DNA from: Fredinandcohnia onubensis | Lineage (GTDB): Bacteria > Bacillota > Bacilli > Bacillales > Bacillaceae_L | Reading direction: 5' to 3' | Length of the DNA stretch: 64,000 nucleotides | Assembly: GCF_002734285.1 (NCBI RefSeq) | Contig: NZ_NSEA01000021.1 | Location: 1 to 64,000, forward strand | In this document: in pieces, positions 34,399-44,619 of the stretch | Layout of the letters: every line of letters starts with the position of its first letter | Numbering within the stretch: position 1 is the first letter of the stretch | Program-made: the position numbers and the translations under genes | The notes under the pieces: model-generated | What the model was told of the DNA's origin: nothing | The model's database searches: none | The model's input: the letters and a program-made list of their open reading frames with translations, nothing else

Positions 34399-35494
34399 GC
34401 AGCGCGAAAAAATTACAGCGGTGCAAGTTGCATTCATAGTTATAAGCTCTATCCTTGGTGTTGCAATGCTCGCCTTTCCGAGATTTGTTGTCAAGGGAGC
34501 GGGAATTGGTGCTCCATTTGCGAGCATAATTGGAGTTGGGATTACTTTCATTGGTCTTTTAGCAGTCGTGTATTTGGGAAAAAGATTTCCGAAGCATACC
34601 TTCATTACATACAATGAAATCATCTTAGGTAGATTAATTGGTCGCTTTTTTAGTGTAGTGATCATTCTATTATTCACGTTTAACATGGGCCTTGAAACCC
34701 GACAATTCGCTGAAGTTGTCGCAGGTGTACTTCTGCCGACTACACCCATTCACATAGCCATTTTTATGATGATTTTTTTATGTGCAACAACGGGGTTTCA
34801 AAATGTTTCAACCTTTGCCTATATTCATTTTTTCTATATGCCGTTGATCATTTTTCCATTTGCACTTGTTCTACTTCCAGCCTTTGGAAATGTTGAGGTG
34901 TATCACATTACTCCAATTCTAGGAAATGACCCAACATGGGGAGAATTTTTAAAAGGGAGTATCGTGGTCACACAGTCGATGTTAAGTTTTTTCATAATTA
35001 CAATGGTCATTCCTTATATGAAACAACCAGAAAAATGTGTAAAGGGTGGAGTCTGGGGGCTTCTGATAGCTAGCGTTATTGTTATCTTTATTGTATTCAT
35101 GACTGTTGGTGTATTTGGAGATGAGGAAATTCTTCAAACGATTTGGCCAACATTAATTCTAGGAAGAATGATAAACGTTCCAGGCGAAATTTTAGCTAGG
35201 GTGGATGCGATTTTGGTGATTTCTTGGATATATGGTGTTTTTACAACACTTTTATCCTATTATTTTCTAATTGTTCGAGGTATAGGGGAACTTTTTCGGT
35301 ACTACAATTATCGAGTGATAGCATTAGCAGGTTTTCCGATTGTCTTTTGTATAGCCATTTTTCCAAGAAATATTTATCACATGTATGAATTATTAATGCT
35401 AGTTACATTTTCGAGCCTTCCCTTTACGATTGTATTTCCTGTAATCCTTTTAGGAATTGCTAAACTTCGTAAAAAAGGATGTGTCTCAGCATGA
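34391..35494 (+). CDS. GerAB-type germinant receptor subunit B (APC superfamily)
   Basis: The 367-residue subunit has ten membrane helices, starting EKITAVQVAFIVISSILGVAMLAFPRF. Other marks are FNMGLETRQFAEVV, PLIIFPFALVLLPAFGN and a terminal VFPVILLGIAKLRKKG. It is the likely ligand-binding component that recognises an amino acid or other germinant. AAGGATGGTG lies 6 nt before the ATG at 34391. It overlaps the genes on both sides. Confidence 0.92.
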   Translation: MDKQREKITAVQVAFIVISSILGVAMLAFPRFVVKGAGIGAPFASIIGVGITFIGLLAVVYLGKRFPKHTFITYNEIILGRLIGRFFSVVIILLFTFNMGLETRQFAEVVAGVLLPTTPIHIAIFMMIFLCATTGFQNVSTFAYIHFFYMPLIIFPFALVLLPAFGNVEVYHITPILGNDPTWGEFLKGSIVVTQSMLSFFIITMVIPYMKQPEKCVKGGVWGLLIASVIVIFIVFMTVGVFGDEEILQTIWPTLILGRMINVPGEILARVDAILVISWIYGVFTTLLSYYFLIVRGIGELFRYYNYRVIALAGFPIVFCIAIFPRNIYHMYELLMLVTFSSLPFTIVFPVILLGIAKLRKKGCVSA

Positions 35495-36681
35495 AAATGT
35501 TCCGAGTTTTTATGCCTCTTCTATTTACTCTAGTTTTATCTGGGTGCTGGGATAGGTATGAACTGGAGGATCGTGCTAATATACTGGCACTTGCGATCGA
35601 TCTTGCCGAGGGGGATGATGAAACTGAAGTAACACATCTCGAAGGAAACTTTCCAGGAGGACAAAAAGATATTTTATATAAGGTTACTGCTCAAATCGCA
35701 TTACCTGGAAAAATCAAGCTTGGCCCTGAAGGTGGTGGTGGGGAAGGCTCTGAAAAAACTGCGTGGTTATTAGAAACATATGGGCATACAATAAAAGATG
35801 CCATGTCCAATCTCCAGCAACAGCTCGCTGAAAAATTATATCTTGGTCATTTACAGATTATTGTCGTATCTGATGAAATCGCTAAGAAAGGGATATCGGA
35901 TATAAGTGAATTTTTAAAACGCGATTATGAGGTCCGAAGAACAGCCTGGATGGCAATAAATAAAAAGAACGCAGCAAAAGTGTTAAGAACAGCGCCGCCT
36001 CTTGAAACAGTACCTGCACTTTATTTGGGCGATACACTTGATAATGCGGTCCGCTTTGGAAAGCTACCAAGTGAATATCTCGGAAACTTTTGGATAGATG
36101 TTTCAGATAAAGGGATTGACCCAATTCTCCCAGGGATAAAAGTCATTAACAAGGATCGAATTATGGTGGATGGAATCGCCTATTTTCGAGGTGGAAAAAT
36201 GGTTGGACTAACATCACCAATGGAAATTGGTGCGTTTATGGATATGAAGGAGAAGGCTTCGGGCGGTTACCCTGTTACCGTATCGTTAGATAATAAGAGT
36301 GTTTTTATGATTCAAGCTCAAGATCGAAACTCAAAAATAAAAGTTGATGTAAAAAATGGAGCACCGAGTGCAACAATCAATGTAGAAATAGATGCAATTC
36401 TTGAGGAAGCCATTGGCGTAACCGTGAATGGCAAAAAAATCAACAAAATTGAAAAAGCAGCCAATAAAAAGATGGAAGAAGTTAGCAGTAAATTAATAAA
36501 GCAACTACAGGAGAATGGGTCTGATGTTCTAGGTCTAGGCGCCAGAATCAGAGCCAAATTCGGTACGTATTGGGATGAGGAAGTGAAGACCGATGAAAAA
36601 TGGTCTGAAATCTACAAAGAAATGGAGATAAAAGTTACATTCGATTATACAATACGGCGGACTGGGATGGATTGGGAGTAG
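35491..36681 (+). CDS. Ger(x)C family germinant receptor lipoprotein subunit C
   Basis: The 396-residue lipoprotein has lipobox LSGC (Cys about residue 19) followed by WDRYELEDRANILALAID. Further marks are GHLQIIVVSDEIAKKGI, FLKRDYEVRRTAWMAI and a C-terminal WDEEVKTDEKWSEIYKEMEI. It is anchored to the spore inner membrane and completes the receptor. The start overlaps the subunit B stop as ATGA, so the three genes form one coupled operon. A terminator lies at 36773-36804. Confidence 0.93.
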   Translation: MKMFRVFMPLLFTLVLSGCWDRYELEDRANILALAIDLAEGDDETEVTHLEGNFPGGQKDILYKVTAQIALPGKIKLGPEGGGGEGSEKTAWLLETYGHTIKDAMSNLQQQLAEKLYLGHLQIIVVSDEIAKKGISDISEFLKRDYEVRRTAWMAINKKNAAKVLRTAPPLETVPALYLGDTLDNAVRFGKLPSEYLGNFWIDVSDKGIDPILPGIKVINKDRIMVDGIAYFRGGKMVGLTSPMEIGAFMDMKEKASGGYPVTVSLDNKSVFMIQAQDRNSKIKVDVKNGAPSATINVEIDAILEEAIGVTVNGKKINKIEKAANKKMEEVSSKLIKQLQENGSDVLGLGARIRAKFGTYWDEEVKTDEKWSEIYKEMEIKVTFDYTIRRTGMDWE

Positions 36682-36770
36682 GAAACAATGTTGGAGATCG
36701 GTGTTTGTTGGGGGATTAATAATTTCAGTTGTTTCACAGCATAGAGATTGTGAAATAGTACAGAAGAAGA

Positions 36771-36806
36771 ATGCGATAGTTCTAGAAGGATTATCGCTTT
36801 TTTTGT
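36771..36806 (+). terminator. germinant receptor operon terminator
   Basis: GCGATAGTTC pairs with GGATTATCGC (imperfectly) and is followed by seven T's, then GTTGAAGAT. It is another member of the GCGATA hairpin family. Confidence 0.75.
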
Positions 36807-36897
36807 TGAAGATATCTATCTAACGCTGTCTTCTGAGTTGAAAAAGCTAGACAAATTACAGGAGAAGTGGGGCTTAAAGGAAGGAGTTTAAAATAAC

Positions 36898-37272
36898 ATG
36901 GATTATACAAGTTTGATTATGATGGCTATTGTATGGGGAGGTTTGTTATTTTACTTTTTAGCTCCTACACAAAGAAATCCGGCAACAAGAACCCATGGAA
37001 AGCTAAATTTTGTTGATGCGTTAAAGTACAGTTTTGTTAACGTAACCTTTCATAAAAAGGCAATTCTAGCATTAACTTTAATAGTAGTTACCATATTTGT
37101 AACTTCGTGGTCTCAACAACAAGCGGAATTATATAACGCAATGCATGGAATTAATTCGCAAACAAGACCAATAAATTACACACTCGGGATAGTGATATAT
37201 TCAATAATCATCTATTTGTTACATATTATTGGAGGGACCTTAAAGTTATTAACAATGAACCATAAAAAATAA
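36898..37272 (+). CDS. small membrane protein of unknown function
   Basis: The 124-residue protein has three hydrophobic segments (about 3-20, 52-70 and 92-112), with KLNFVDALKYSFVNVTFHKKA between the first two. AAGGAAGGAG precedes the ATG. It follows the germinant receptor after its terminator, so is probably separate. I do not recognise it. Confidence 0.55.
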   Translation: MDYTSLIMMAIVWGGLLFYFLAPTQRNPATRTHGKLNFVDALKYSFVNVTFHKKAILALTLIVVTIFVTSWSQQQAELYNAMHGINSQTRPINYTLGIVIYSIIIYLLHIIGGTLKLLTMNHKK

Positions 37273-37308
37273 GATGTCCCAGCACAGAGACATCTTTACT
37301 TATTTTTA
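37272..37308. terminator. two-way terminator between convergent genes
   Basis: AGATGTC and GACATCT pair around CCAGCACAGA. Plus-strand TTTACTTATTTTT follows, and A's precede the stem, so both converging genes can use it. Confidence 0.65.
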
Positions 37309-38300
37309 GAGATCTCTTTTCTATTTGGAGCAAGTGGCGGTTGTTCTAACCATTTATTTTTAGTCATTATATTAAACCATTCTTTGGTAATCATTAGGTT
37401 CTTTAATATGATCTTCTCATAAGTTGCTACGAGGTCCATTCTCATGGCAGAAGCTAGACCTGCACCGTGATAGGACTGTGCTGACTGTAATAAGAAACCA
37501 ATATGAAACATCATTAACTTATCGGAAAAAGGTGAATCTTGAGAGTTAGTGACCTCTGTTTCCCAAGACATGGGAACAGGTAAATTATCTGCTTTAAGTA
37601 ATTTACTCAGTGCTTGAATTTGTTGATTTGATGCACTTTCTGCTTTCTCTAAAAATTTTCTAACTTCCTGTGATTGAGTTACTTGGCTAAATCCTATAGA
37701 AAGTGATTTTTCCAATATTTTCTTTTTTATATTTAGTGATAGAGCGATAATTTCTGTAGCAGCTAACGGCCGTTGATCTCCGAAAAAGTCACCTAAAAAT
37801 TGTTGACCTGATACATATTCTGGACCTTTTGCCGGATAAAAGTAGGGATCTCTTTGAAAATGTCCCTTTTCCAATAGTAATTCAATTGTTCTATGGTACA
37901 TATTCATTCCGTCATTACAACATGATTGATAAAAGTGTCTTAGGTCTTTTCTTATGGAAGAACTAAGGGCTGTAGAATGTCCTAATATACCATGAAGGGT
38001 CATTATATGTAGATAGTGCAAACAAAAGATGTCAGTGAACAACCTTTTGGTCGTCTTATTCAAATCAGACTCGCTAAATCCTATTGGAATTGGGAATTCC
38101 TGACTTTCAATGAATGTTTTTACCTGCTTTTTTTGAGAAGCAAATATCTTAATGGCATCTTCGAATAGCTTCTTTATTTTCTCATCTTCTATAATGGAAA
38201 ACATATATTTATTTACTGTATCAACAGCAGTTCCGTTTACATATTCTCCCCATAGCGTTCCTATTTCAGCTGACGTGAGTTTTAATTCTTCTTTATTCAT
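37296..38300 (-). CDS. DUF3231 family protein
   Basis: The 334 residues consist of two related halves, each predicted to be a four-helix, ferritin-like bundle. Each half begins near a LTSAEIGTLWGEY/LAATEIIALSLN-type helix and carries FP(I/V)P(I/M) after a helix. FFGDQRPL marks the start of the second half. GAGGTG lies 6 nt before the ATG at 38300. Members are common in spore-forming Bacillaceae, sometimes described as coat-related, but function is unknown. A paralogue lies at 59843-60892. Confidence 0.85.
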   Translation of the reverse strand: MNKEELKLTSAEIGTLWGEYVNGTAVDTVNKYMFSIIEDEKIKKLFEDAIKIFASQKKQVKTFIESQEFPIPIGFSESDLNKTTKRLFTDIFCLHYLHIMTLHGILGHSTALSSSIRKDLRHFYQSCCNDGMNMYHRTIELLLEKGHFQRDPYFYPAKGPEYVSGQQFLGDFFGDQRPLAATEIIALSLNIKKKILEKSLSIGFSQVTQSQEVRKFLEKAESASNQQIQALSKLLKADNLPVPMSWETEVTNSQDSPFSDKLMMFHIGFLLQSAQSYHGAGLASAMRMDLVATYEKIILKNLMITKEWFNIMTKNKWLEQPPLAPNRKEISKNK

Positions 38301-38373
38301 CCCAATCACCTCTTGCTAATCTTTCCCAGAGTATGGTGTTTTTATAATTTACATGATTAAAGCGGAACTACTG

Positions 38374-38790
38374 TTATGGTTTAAAGTCCAATAAATCCAA
38401 TAATTTTTCTGTGTTGCCTTCGAAGGTTAAGAAAAATGGTTTGTTTTCGTCGTCAAACAGCATTAGATATGGAGCCTCTTGACTAGGAAGAATAATGGTT
38501 ACTTCATCTACAAGGTCATCAAACCATTTATTTCTTACCATAATATTTGGTTCTAGTGGAATTCTTATCATAGTTCCTTTATTCGGAATGGGATTATATT
38601 TTGCATATACGCCTGATATTCCCTCTAGAAATTTCTCTACTTCTTTTTGTACATCCGTGTTTAGTTGTACATATTTTATAACTTTGTCTTGATCTATATC
38701 GAATATTTGTATTTGCTGGGTCGTTTGAGCAATACCACTTGTTGATAGTAATTGAAAAATAAAGAGAAATACAAATACCTTTTTTACCAT
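38374..38790 (-). CDS. secreted protein of unknown function
   Basis: The 138-residue precursor has a signal peptide ending STSGIAQTT. The mature part contains YVQLNTDVQKEVEKFLEGI, YNPIPNKGTMIRIPLEP and FLTFEGNTEKLLDLL. The pattern is conserved-looking in Bacillaceae but I cannot name the family. GAGGTGG lies 5 nt before the ATG at 38790. It lies upstream of the DUF3231 gene on the same strand with a 73-bp gap, so both may be co-transcribed. Confidence 0.65.
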   Translation of the reverse strand: MVKKVFVFLFIFQLLSTSGIAQTTQQIQIFDIDQDKVIKYVQLNTDVQKEVEKFLEGISGVYAKYNPIPNKGTMIRIPLEPNIMVRNKWFDDLVDEVTIILPSQEAPYLMLFDDENKPFFLTFEGNTEKLLDLLDFKP

Positions 38791-39029
38791 TTGAACCACC
38801 TCAAGTGTATTGTTCCCTAAAAAAAGAAGGGAAACAACTAAATTTACGCGAACAGTTAAAAGAGGGGATTAGTATTCACCGTAATTCTCAAAATTGGATT
38901 GTCAGTGGTAGTTTCAAGGAGGTACTTCAGGAATAAAAACTTTTGTGGCATGTGCTAGTTAAATATGAAAAGCCTTATGATATGTAAATAATCAGGGATA
39001 TGTCTATTTGAAACGAAAGGATCGAGAGC

Positions 39030-39590
39030 ATGACAAATCACGTTAAACAGAGAAGAATCATTTTAGATTTAGCAGTTACGTTAGATGGTTTTATTGAAGG
39101 GAAAAACGGAGAAGTGGATTGGTGCATTATGGACCCTGATATGAAATTCACTGATTTCTTAAACCAAATTGATACTATTTTATATGGTAGAAAAAGTTAC
39201 GATTTATGGGGGCAATATACTCCGAAAAATGAAGAGTCTGATTCTGAAAAGGAAATTTGGAAATTGGTTCATAGTAAAGAGAAATACGTGTTTTCTCGAA
39301 CAAAAAAGAATGATCATCAAGCGATATTTATCAATGAAAAGATTGTTGAAGAAATAAATAAACTAAAGAAAAAAAACGGAAAAGACATCTGGCTATATGG
39401 TGGAGCAAGTCTAATTACAACTTTTATTAATTTAGGACTTGTTGATGAATTTAGATTATCTATTCACCCTGTTGTTTTGGGAGAAGGAAAACCATTGTTT
39501 ATTGATTTGAAAAAGAGGATAAATTTAAAATTGGTTCAAACAAGAGCGTTCTCATCTGGAGTTGTGCAAATCATCTATCAAAGAGTCTAA
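39030..39590 (+). CDS. dihydrofolate reductase-like protein (RibD C-terminal fold)
   Basis: The 186-residue protein shows RRIILDLAVTLDGFIEG, TILYGRKSYDLWG, WLYGGASLITTFINLGLVDEF and HPVVLGEGKPLF. It is a stand-alone RibD_C/DHFR-fold reductase such as B. subtilis YyaP-type proteins. It likely binds NADPH, and substrate is unknown. The stop codon is also the first base pair of the 53-bp repeat array that follows. Confidence 0.85.
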   Translation: MTNHVKQRRIILDLAVTLDGFIEGKNGEVDWCIMDPDMKFTDFLNQIDTILYGRKSYDLWGQYTPKNEESDSEKEIWKLVHSKEKYVFSRTKKNDHQAIFINEKIVEEINKLKKKNGKDIWLYGGASLITTFINLGLVDEFRLSIHPVVLGEGKPLFIDLKKRINLKLVQTRAFSSGVVQIIYQRV

Positions 39591-40000
39591 ACGGTATATC
39601 ACAAGATCGAGAAACGATAAATGCTATACCGCAAAGAGTCTAAACGGTATATGACAAGACCGAGAAACGATAAATGCTATACCGCAAATGGACTAAACGG
39701 TATATCACAAGACCGAGAAACGATAAATGCTATACCACAAAGAGCCTAAACGGTATATCACAAGACCGAGAAACGATAAATGCTATACCGCAAATGGCCT
39801 AAACGGTATATGAAAAGACCGAGAAACGATAAATGCTATACCGCAAATGGCCTAAACGGTATATGAAAAGACCGAGAAACGATAAAAGGTATATCCCAAA
39901 GAGTCAAAACGGTATATCATGAGACCGAGAAACGATAATGCTATACCGCAAATGGCCAAACGATATAACACAAGACAGCAAAACACTAAAAGATTATCGA
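39589..40000 (+). repeat. 53-bp tandem repeat, seven units plus a degenerate eighth
   Basis: AAACGGTATAT begins at 39589, 39642, 39695, 39748, 39801, 39854 and 39907, spaced exactly 53 bp, with a worn copy at 39958. Inside each unit a second AAACGATAAATGC half follows about 26 bp later. CGGTATA and TATACCG are inverted arms about 30 bp apart, so each unit can form a hairpin. I see no ORF through it. Confidence 0.95.
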
Positions 40001-40222
40001 ATGTTTATTTAAATCCACGATTTTAGGTTGAGTAATGCTGTTTAGGTAACGGTAGCTTTTCTCCAACAAGGGCAAGGCATTTTATATTTTCAAAAATTTT
40101 AAAGTCATTTGTCATATTTTCATATTATTAAAGGCTCTTATATTGCTTTTTTGTTATACTGTAGTTTGCAATAGAAACAGTAAATTAATGTAAGACAAAG
40201 GGAAATAACGGAGGCAATTTAA
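40001..40222. other. intergenic upstream of the MFS gene
   Basis: AT-rich, no gene seen. It should hold the promoter of the transporter, which has GGAGG before its GTG. Confidence 0.4.
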
Positions 40223-41392
40223 GTGCGTAATTACATTTTTATCTTCATCATCTATTCTACCTATATCAGTTTAGGATTACCGGATTCACTTTTAGGAGTA
40301 GCTTGGCCAGAAATGGTGGGAGAGTTTCGTGTTACATACAGTGCAGCTGGCGTCATCTCAATGACAATTGCCATTTGTACGGTTATATCTAGTTTACAGG
40401 CGATTCGAATTACTGCAAAAATAGGAACCGGAAAGCTAGTATTTGGAAGCGTTCTGCTGAGTGTAATAGGTTTGCTAGGTTTTGCGTTTACACACAATTT
40501 TTATTTATTAATACTTGCAGCGTTACCTTTAGGTTTTGGAGCTGGAGCGATTGATGCATCTGTAAATGACTATGTGGCTGTGAACTTCAAAGCACATCAC
40601 ATGAATTGGTTGCATGCTTTTTGGGGGATAGGTGCAACGTCTGGACCCATTATTTTGGGTGTGATATTAAATAATCATTTTTCGTGGAGAAACGGCTATA
40701 TGATTATTGGTAGCATTCAATTTGTACTTGCTATCATTCTATTTCTTTCGCTCCCTCTTTGGAAGCAAAATGAAAAACAGGTATCCAAAGAAACTGAGGA
40801 TCGTACAAGTTCTCCTCGAAACGTTTTAAAACAAAAGGGAGTAATTTTTTCTATATTATCTTTCGTATTTTATGTTGGTTTAGAAGGAACCATTTTTTTG
40901 TGGGGGAGTAGCTACTTAATTGAAGTGAAATCAGTATCAGTAGTAAATGCAAGTTTCATCATATCTATTTTTTTTGCAAGTGTAACAGGGGGAAGGATTA
41001 TTTCAGGATTCATTACTTTTTGGTTATCCAATCAAAAGCTGTTGTTGTTTAGCGAAGTATCGCTTCTCGTAGGGATTCTTATTGTTGCTTTTGGTTCAGG
41101 CAGCGTTTTATATGGTGGTTTTATCCTAGTAGGTCTTGGGTGTGCTGCTATTTTTCCAACCATGATACACGAAACACCGAGAAGATTTGGTGAAAGAAAT
41201 TCGAGTGCAATTATAGGGTATCAGGTAGCTGCAGGTTATGTTGGAATCACTGTATTACCGCCATTAGTAGGAACTATTTTTCAAGGTTTCAGTATGAATC
41301 TATTTCCAATATTTTTATTTATTTTCACTCTTATTCTTATTGGAGCAACTATTGTTATAGAAAAAATGAGAACTGTGAATCAGAGCTTTTGA
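40223..41392 (+). CDS. MFS transporter
   Basis: The 389-residue protein has twelve predicted helices in two halves, with the loop QNEKQVSKETEDRTSSPRN between helices 6 and 7. It begins YIFIFIIYSTYISLGLPDSLLG and has FGAGAIDASVNDYVAVN, a pattern of sugar or FucP-like and small-metabolite MFS carriers. The GTG start has GGAGG 8 nt upstream. Substrate cannot be told. A hairpin terminator lies at 41443-41470. Confidence 0.88.
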   Translation: MRNYIFIFIIYSTYISLGLPDSLLGVAWPEMVGEFRVTYSAAGVISMTIAICTVISSLQAIRITAKIGTGKLVFGSVLLSVIGLLGFAFTHNFYLLILAALPLGFGAGAIDASVNDYVAVNFKAHHMNWLHAFWGIGATSGPIILGVILNNHFSWRNGYMIIGSIQFVLAIILFLSLPLWKQNEKQVSKETEDRTSSPRNVLKQKGVIFSILSFVFYVGLEGTIFLWGSSYLIEVKSVSVVNASFIISIFFASVTGGRIISGFITFWLSNQKLLLFSEVSLLVGILIVAFGSGSVLYGGFILVGLGCAAIFPTMIHETPRRFGERNSSAIIGYQVAAGYVGITVLPPLVGTIFQGFSMNLFPIFLFIFTLILIGATIVIEKMRTVNQSF

Positions 41393-41440
41393 AACCATCT
41401 ATTTGTAGAGGTATGGCTAACTAAATAGTGAAATAGGAGC

Positions 41441-41471
41441 ACAAGACGATCTAATCTGGTCGTCTTTTTAA
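41441..41471 (+). terminator. terminator after the MFS gene
   Basis: AAGACGA and TCGTCTT pair around a 10-nt loop and are followed by TTTA. Confidence 0.6.
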
Positions 41472-41523
41472 CTGGTAATTTTTATTAGTGTTGTTGGAAT
41501 ATTATGTTAGTATGGAAGAGTGA

Positions 41524-42075
<552 letters not shown>

Positions 42076-42130
42076 GTAGAAGTTTCTTGGCTTAATTAAT
42101 TGGTGGGACATTATTGAAGGGTGGATTTTC

Positions 42131-42748
42131 ATGTATATACCTAAATATTTTAGGATTGATGATGAAGAAGTGATCTATGATTTAATTGAGGAGTATAGCT
42201 TCGCAACTTTAGTTTCCCAACATAATGGGGAGCCCTATGCTACCCATCTTCCATTGATGTTTTATAAATCTGAACATGCTTTATATGGTCATTTTGCACG
42301 TCCGAACGAACAATGGAAGGATGTTGAGAACCAACAAGTACTTGCGATTTTCCAAGGTCCTCATTGCTATATTTCACCTTCTTGGTACGAAACAACGAAG
42401 GCAGTGCCTACCTGGAACTATGTATCTATCCATGTATATGGAAAGCTTGAGATTATTGAGGATAAGAAAGTGATGTATGACTCGTTAAATGACTTGGTCA
42501 ATAAATATGAAAGCCCTGACAGTACATACAATCTAAGTGGTGTTGATCAGAGTTATATAGAAGGAATGAGTAAAGGAATTGCAGCGTTCAGAATCAACAT
42601 TACAAAGATTGAAGGAAAAGCGAAATTGAGTCAAAATCATCCTACTGAACGACAAGAGTTAGTTATAAAGCATTTAGAAAACAGTTCACAACATGATCAA
42701 ATGCAAATAGCATCACTTATGAAGGAAAATCTACAAAAATTAAAATAA
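42131..42748 (+). CDS. paiB: FMN-binding negative transcriptional regulator PaiB
   Basis: The 205-residue split-barrel protein starts [12 protein letters not shown]. It shows [40 protein letters not shown] and [13 protein letters not shown], the PaiB flavin-binding pattern. In B. subtilis PaiB with PaiA represses sporulation and protease genes. AAGGGTGG precedes the ATG. Adjacent to paiA, as in B. subtilis. Confidence 0.93.
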   Translation: MYIPKYFRIDDEEVIYDLIEEYSFATLVSQHNGEPYATHLPLMFYKSEHALYGHFARPNEQWKDVENQQVLAIFQGPHCYISPSWYETTKAVPTWNYVSIHVYGKLEIIEDKKVMYDSLNDLVNKYESPDSTYNLSGVDQSYIEGMSKGIAAFRINITKIEGKAKLSQNHPTERQELVIKHLENSSQHDQMQIASLMKENLQKLK

Positions 42749-42770
42749 AACCTTAGGGAGAGTGTAAAAG

Positions 42771-43388
42771 GTGACTGTTGATAAAATTATTAGTTCTAAA
42801 AGTATTCCTTATAGATTAATAAAACAAAATGATGAAACAAATCGTTTAGTTATTGTCTTACCAGGGGCTGGTTACACAACACAAGCTCCATTATTGCACT
42901 ATACAACAGGGGTATTTTACTCGGAAGGTTTTGACGTATTACATATTAACTATAAGTTTAGTAGAGAAGAAATGTCTGCTCTAAATGAAAGGGATTTCGC
43001 AAGAGATGTACAACTAGCGATTGACAACGCAACTAGTAACAAGAAATACAGTAATTATTATATAGTAGCGAAATCAATTGGAACAATCGCTTTGAGTTAT
43101 ATGCTTGCTCATCCAATACTTAAAGACGCAAAGGTAATATGGTTGACACCTTTATTACAAAGAGATGACGTATTTAAGGCAATGGCTAACAGTGAAAATA
43201 AAGGACTTTGTATCATTGGTGATAAAGATAGTTGTTTCATTGAGGAACGCTTTGAAAAATTGAAAAATAATCAAGATCTTAGATTAAAAGTGGTGGAGGG
43301 TGGAAATCACGCTTTAGAACTTGATAAAGAACCAATTAAATCAATTGAGATACTAAAAAGTGTCATTTTTGCTATTAACGAGTTTTAA
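42771..43388 (+). CDS. small alpha/beta hydrolase
   Basis: The 205-residue protein has VIVLPGAGYTTQAPLLHYT at the oxyanion region and VAKSIGTIALSYM, where KSIGT replaces the usual GxSxG elbow (Ser of S-I-G-T as nucleophile). GDKDSCF holds the likely Asp and GGNHALEL the likely His. Substrate is unknown. The GTG start has AGGGAGAG about 10 nt upstream. It lies between paiB and an acetyltransferase in a possible run of same-strand genes. Confidence 0.75.
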   Translation: MTVDKIISSKSIPYRLIKQNDETNRLVIVLPGAGYTTQAPLLHYTTGVFYSEGFDVLHINYKFSREEMSALNERDFARDVQLAIDNATSNKKYSNYYIVAKSIGTIALSYMLAHPILKDAKVIWLTPLLQRDDVFKAMANSENKGLCIIGDKDSCFIEERFEKLKNNQDLRLKVVEGGNHALELDKEPIKSIEILKSVIFAINEF

Positions 43389-43415
43389 AAAGAATAACGA
43401 TTTTAGGAGGTTAAT

Positions 43416-43979
43416 ATGATACAAGAAAATATATTTCCTGTAATTGAAACCAATCGATTGATATTAAGGCAAGTAACCAAAGATGATGCAGAAAGCATTC
43501 TAGTATATTTGTCTGATAAAGATGTAATGAAACATTACGGGCTAGAACCATTTACTTCCACTGATGAAGCTTTAGATGAAATTTCATGGTATCAATCAAT
43601 ATTTGAAAAGAAAACAGGGATTAGATGGGGAATTACGTTGAAAGGGCAAGGAAGAGTTATAGGAAGTTGTGGTTTTTTGAACATAGTTCCACAACATTAC
43701 CGTTCTGAAGTTGGTTTTGAGTTAAGTAAAGAATATTGGGGAAAAGGCATTGCAAGTGAAGCGTTAGAAGCAGTCATTACATATGGATTTGAACAATTGA
43801 ATTTGCAACGTATACAAGCTTTAATTGAACCTCCGAATATTTCGTCACAAAGATTAGTAGAAAGAAAGGGGTTTATTAAAGAAGGACTCTTGAGAAATTA
43901 TGAATTTACTTGCGGAAAATTTGATGATTTGTTGATGTATGCAATATTAAAGCAAGACTTTGAAAAAATGGCTATTTGA
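43416..43979 (+). CDS. RimJ/RimL-type GNAT acetyltransferase
   Basis: The 187-residue enzyme shows IETNRLILRQVTKDDAE at the start, RSEVGFELSKEYWGKGIASEAL (acetyl-CoA loop) and RIQALIEPPNISSQRLVERKGF. This is the ribosomal-protein/alanine N-acetyltransferase subgroup, which includes many self-resistance enzymes. GGAGG lies before the ATG. Substrate is unknown. Confidence 0.88.
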   Translation: MIQENIFPVIETNRLILRQVTKDDAESILVYLSDKDVMKHYGLEPFTSTDEALDEISWYQSIFEKKTGIRWGITLKGQGRVIGSCGFLNIVPQHYRSEVGFELSKEYWGKGIASEALEAVITYGFEQLNLQRIQALIEPPNISSQRLVERKGFIKEGLLRNYEFTCGKFDDLLMYAILKQDFEKMAI

Positions 43980-44046
43980 TGAATGTAAATAATTTGACTG
44001 AAACGCATGAGTGAAGTTTAGGACAGTAAGAAAGGGGGAGTTTTCA

Positions 44047-44445
44047 TTGTCCAGAGGGTTGCTTCATCATATTGAAATATATGTTTCAGATTTAAGGAGG
44101 ACAGTAGATTTTTGGGGTTGGTTTCTTGAAGAATTGGGATATGAAACCTATCAAGAGTGGGGAGAAGGACGCAGCTGGAAAATGGATGATACATACATTG
44201 TTTTTGTCCAGGCTGAGGACAGGTTTTTAGATATTCCGTATCATCGTTGCCGAGTAGGTCTTAATCATTTAGCATTTCATGCAAGTTCTCGTCAACACGT
44301 AGACGAAATGACAAACAAATTAAAAGAAAAAGGGGTAAGTATCCTTTATCCTGAAAAGCATCCTCTTGCTGGAGGAGAGGAGCATTATGCTGTTTATTTT
44401 GAAGACCCTGATCGAATAAAAGTAGAACTTGTGGCGCCAGAATAG
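44047..44445 (+). CDS. VOC family (glyoxalase-fold) protein
   Basis: The 132-residue protein shows HHIEIYVSDLRRTVDFWGWFLEELGY, then RVGLNHLAFHASS and AVYFEDPDRIKVELVAPE. His8 or 9, His of NHLAFH and Glu of KVELV form a plausible metal triad. The TTG at 44047 has AAAGGGGGAG 6 nt upstream; a GTG at 44011 has none. Substrate is unknown. Confidence 0.85.
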   Translation: MSRGLLHHIEIYVSDLRRTVDFWGWFLEELGYETYQEWGEGRSWKMDDTYIVFVQAEDRFLDIPYHRCRVGLNHLAFHASSRQHVDEMTNKLKEKGVSILYPEKHPLAGGEEHYAVYFEDPDRIKVELVAPE

Positions 44446-44619
44446 GAACAGGATCGGTCTTCAATTACTGTTTCAACGTAAAAAGGAAGAAGGAATATAG
44501 TGAGTAATGTCGAAATAGTATTCTAACAACTTACGGAAATTTACAATAAGGAGGCATAAGACAGTGGATAAATTATGGATCAACTCTTCAAAATAAATTA
44601 TTTTGAGGAGGAAAAAATA

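Noticed and set aside
34360-34749. Large minus-strand frames under the germinant receptor and other genes
   Set aside because: They are antisense shadows of strongly supported genes and lack start signals.
39589-40000. CRISPR array
   Set aside because: The units are contiguous 53-bp direct repeats without unique spacers of similar length, and no cas gene is near.
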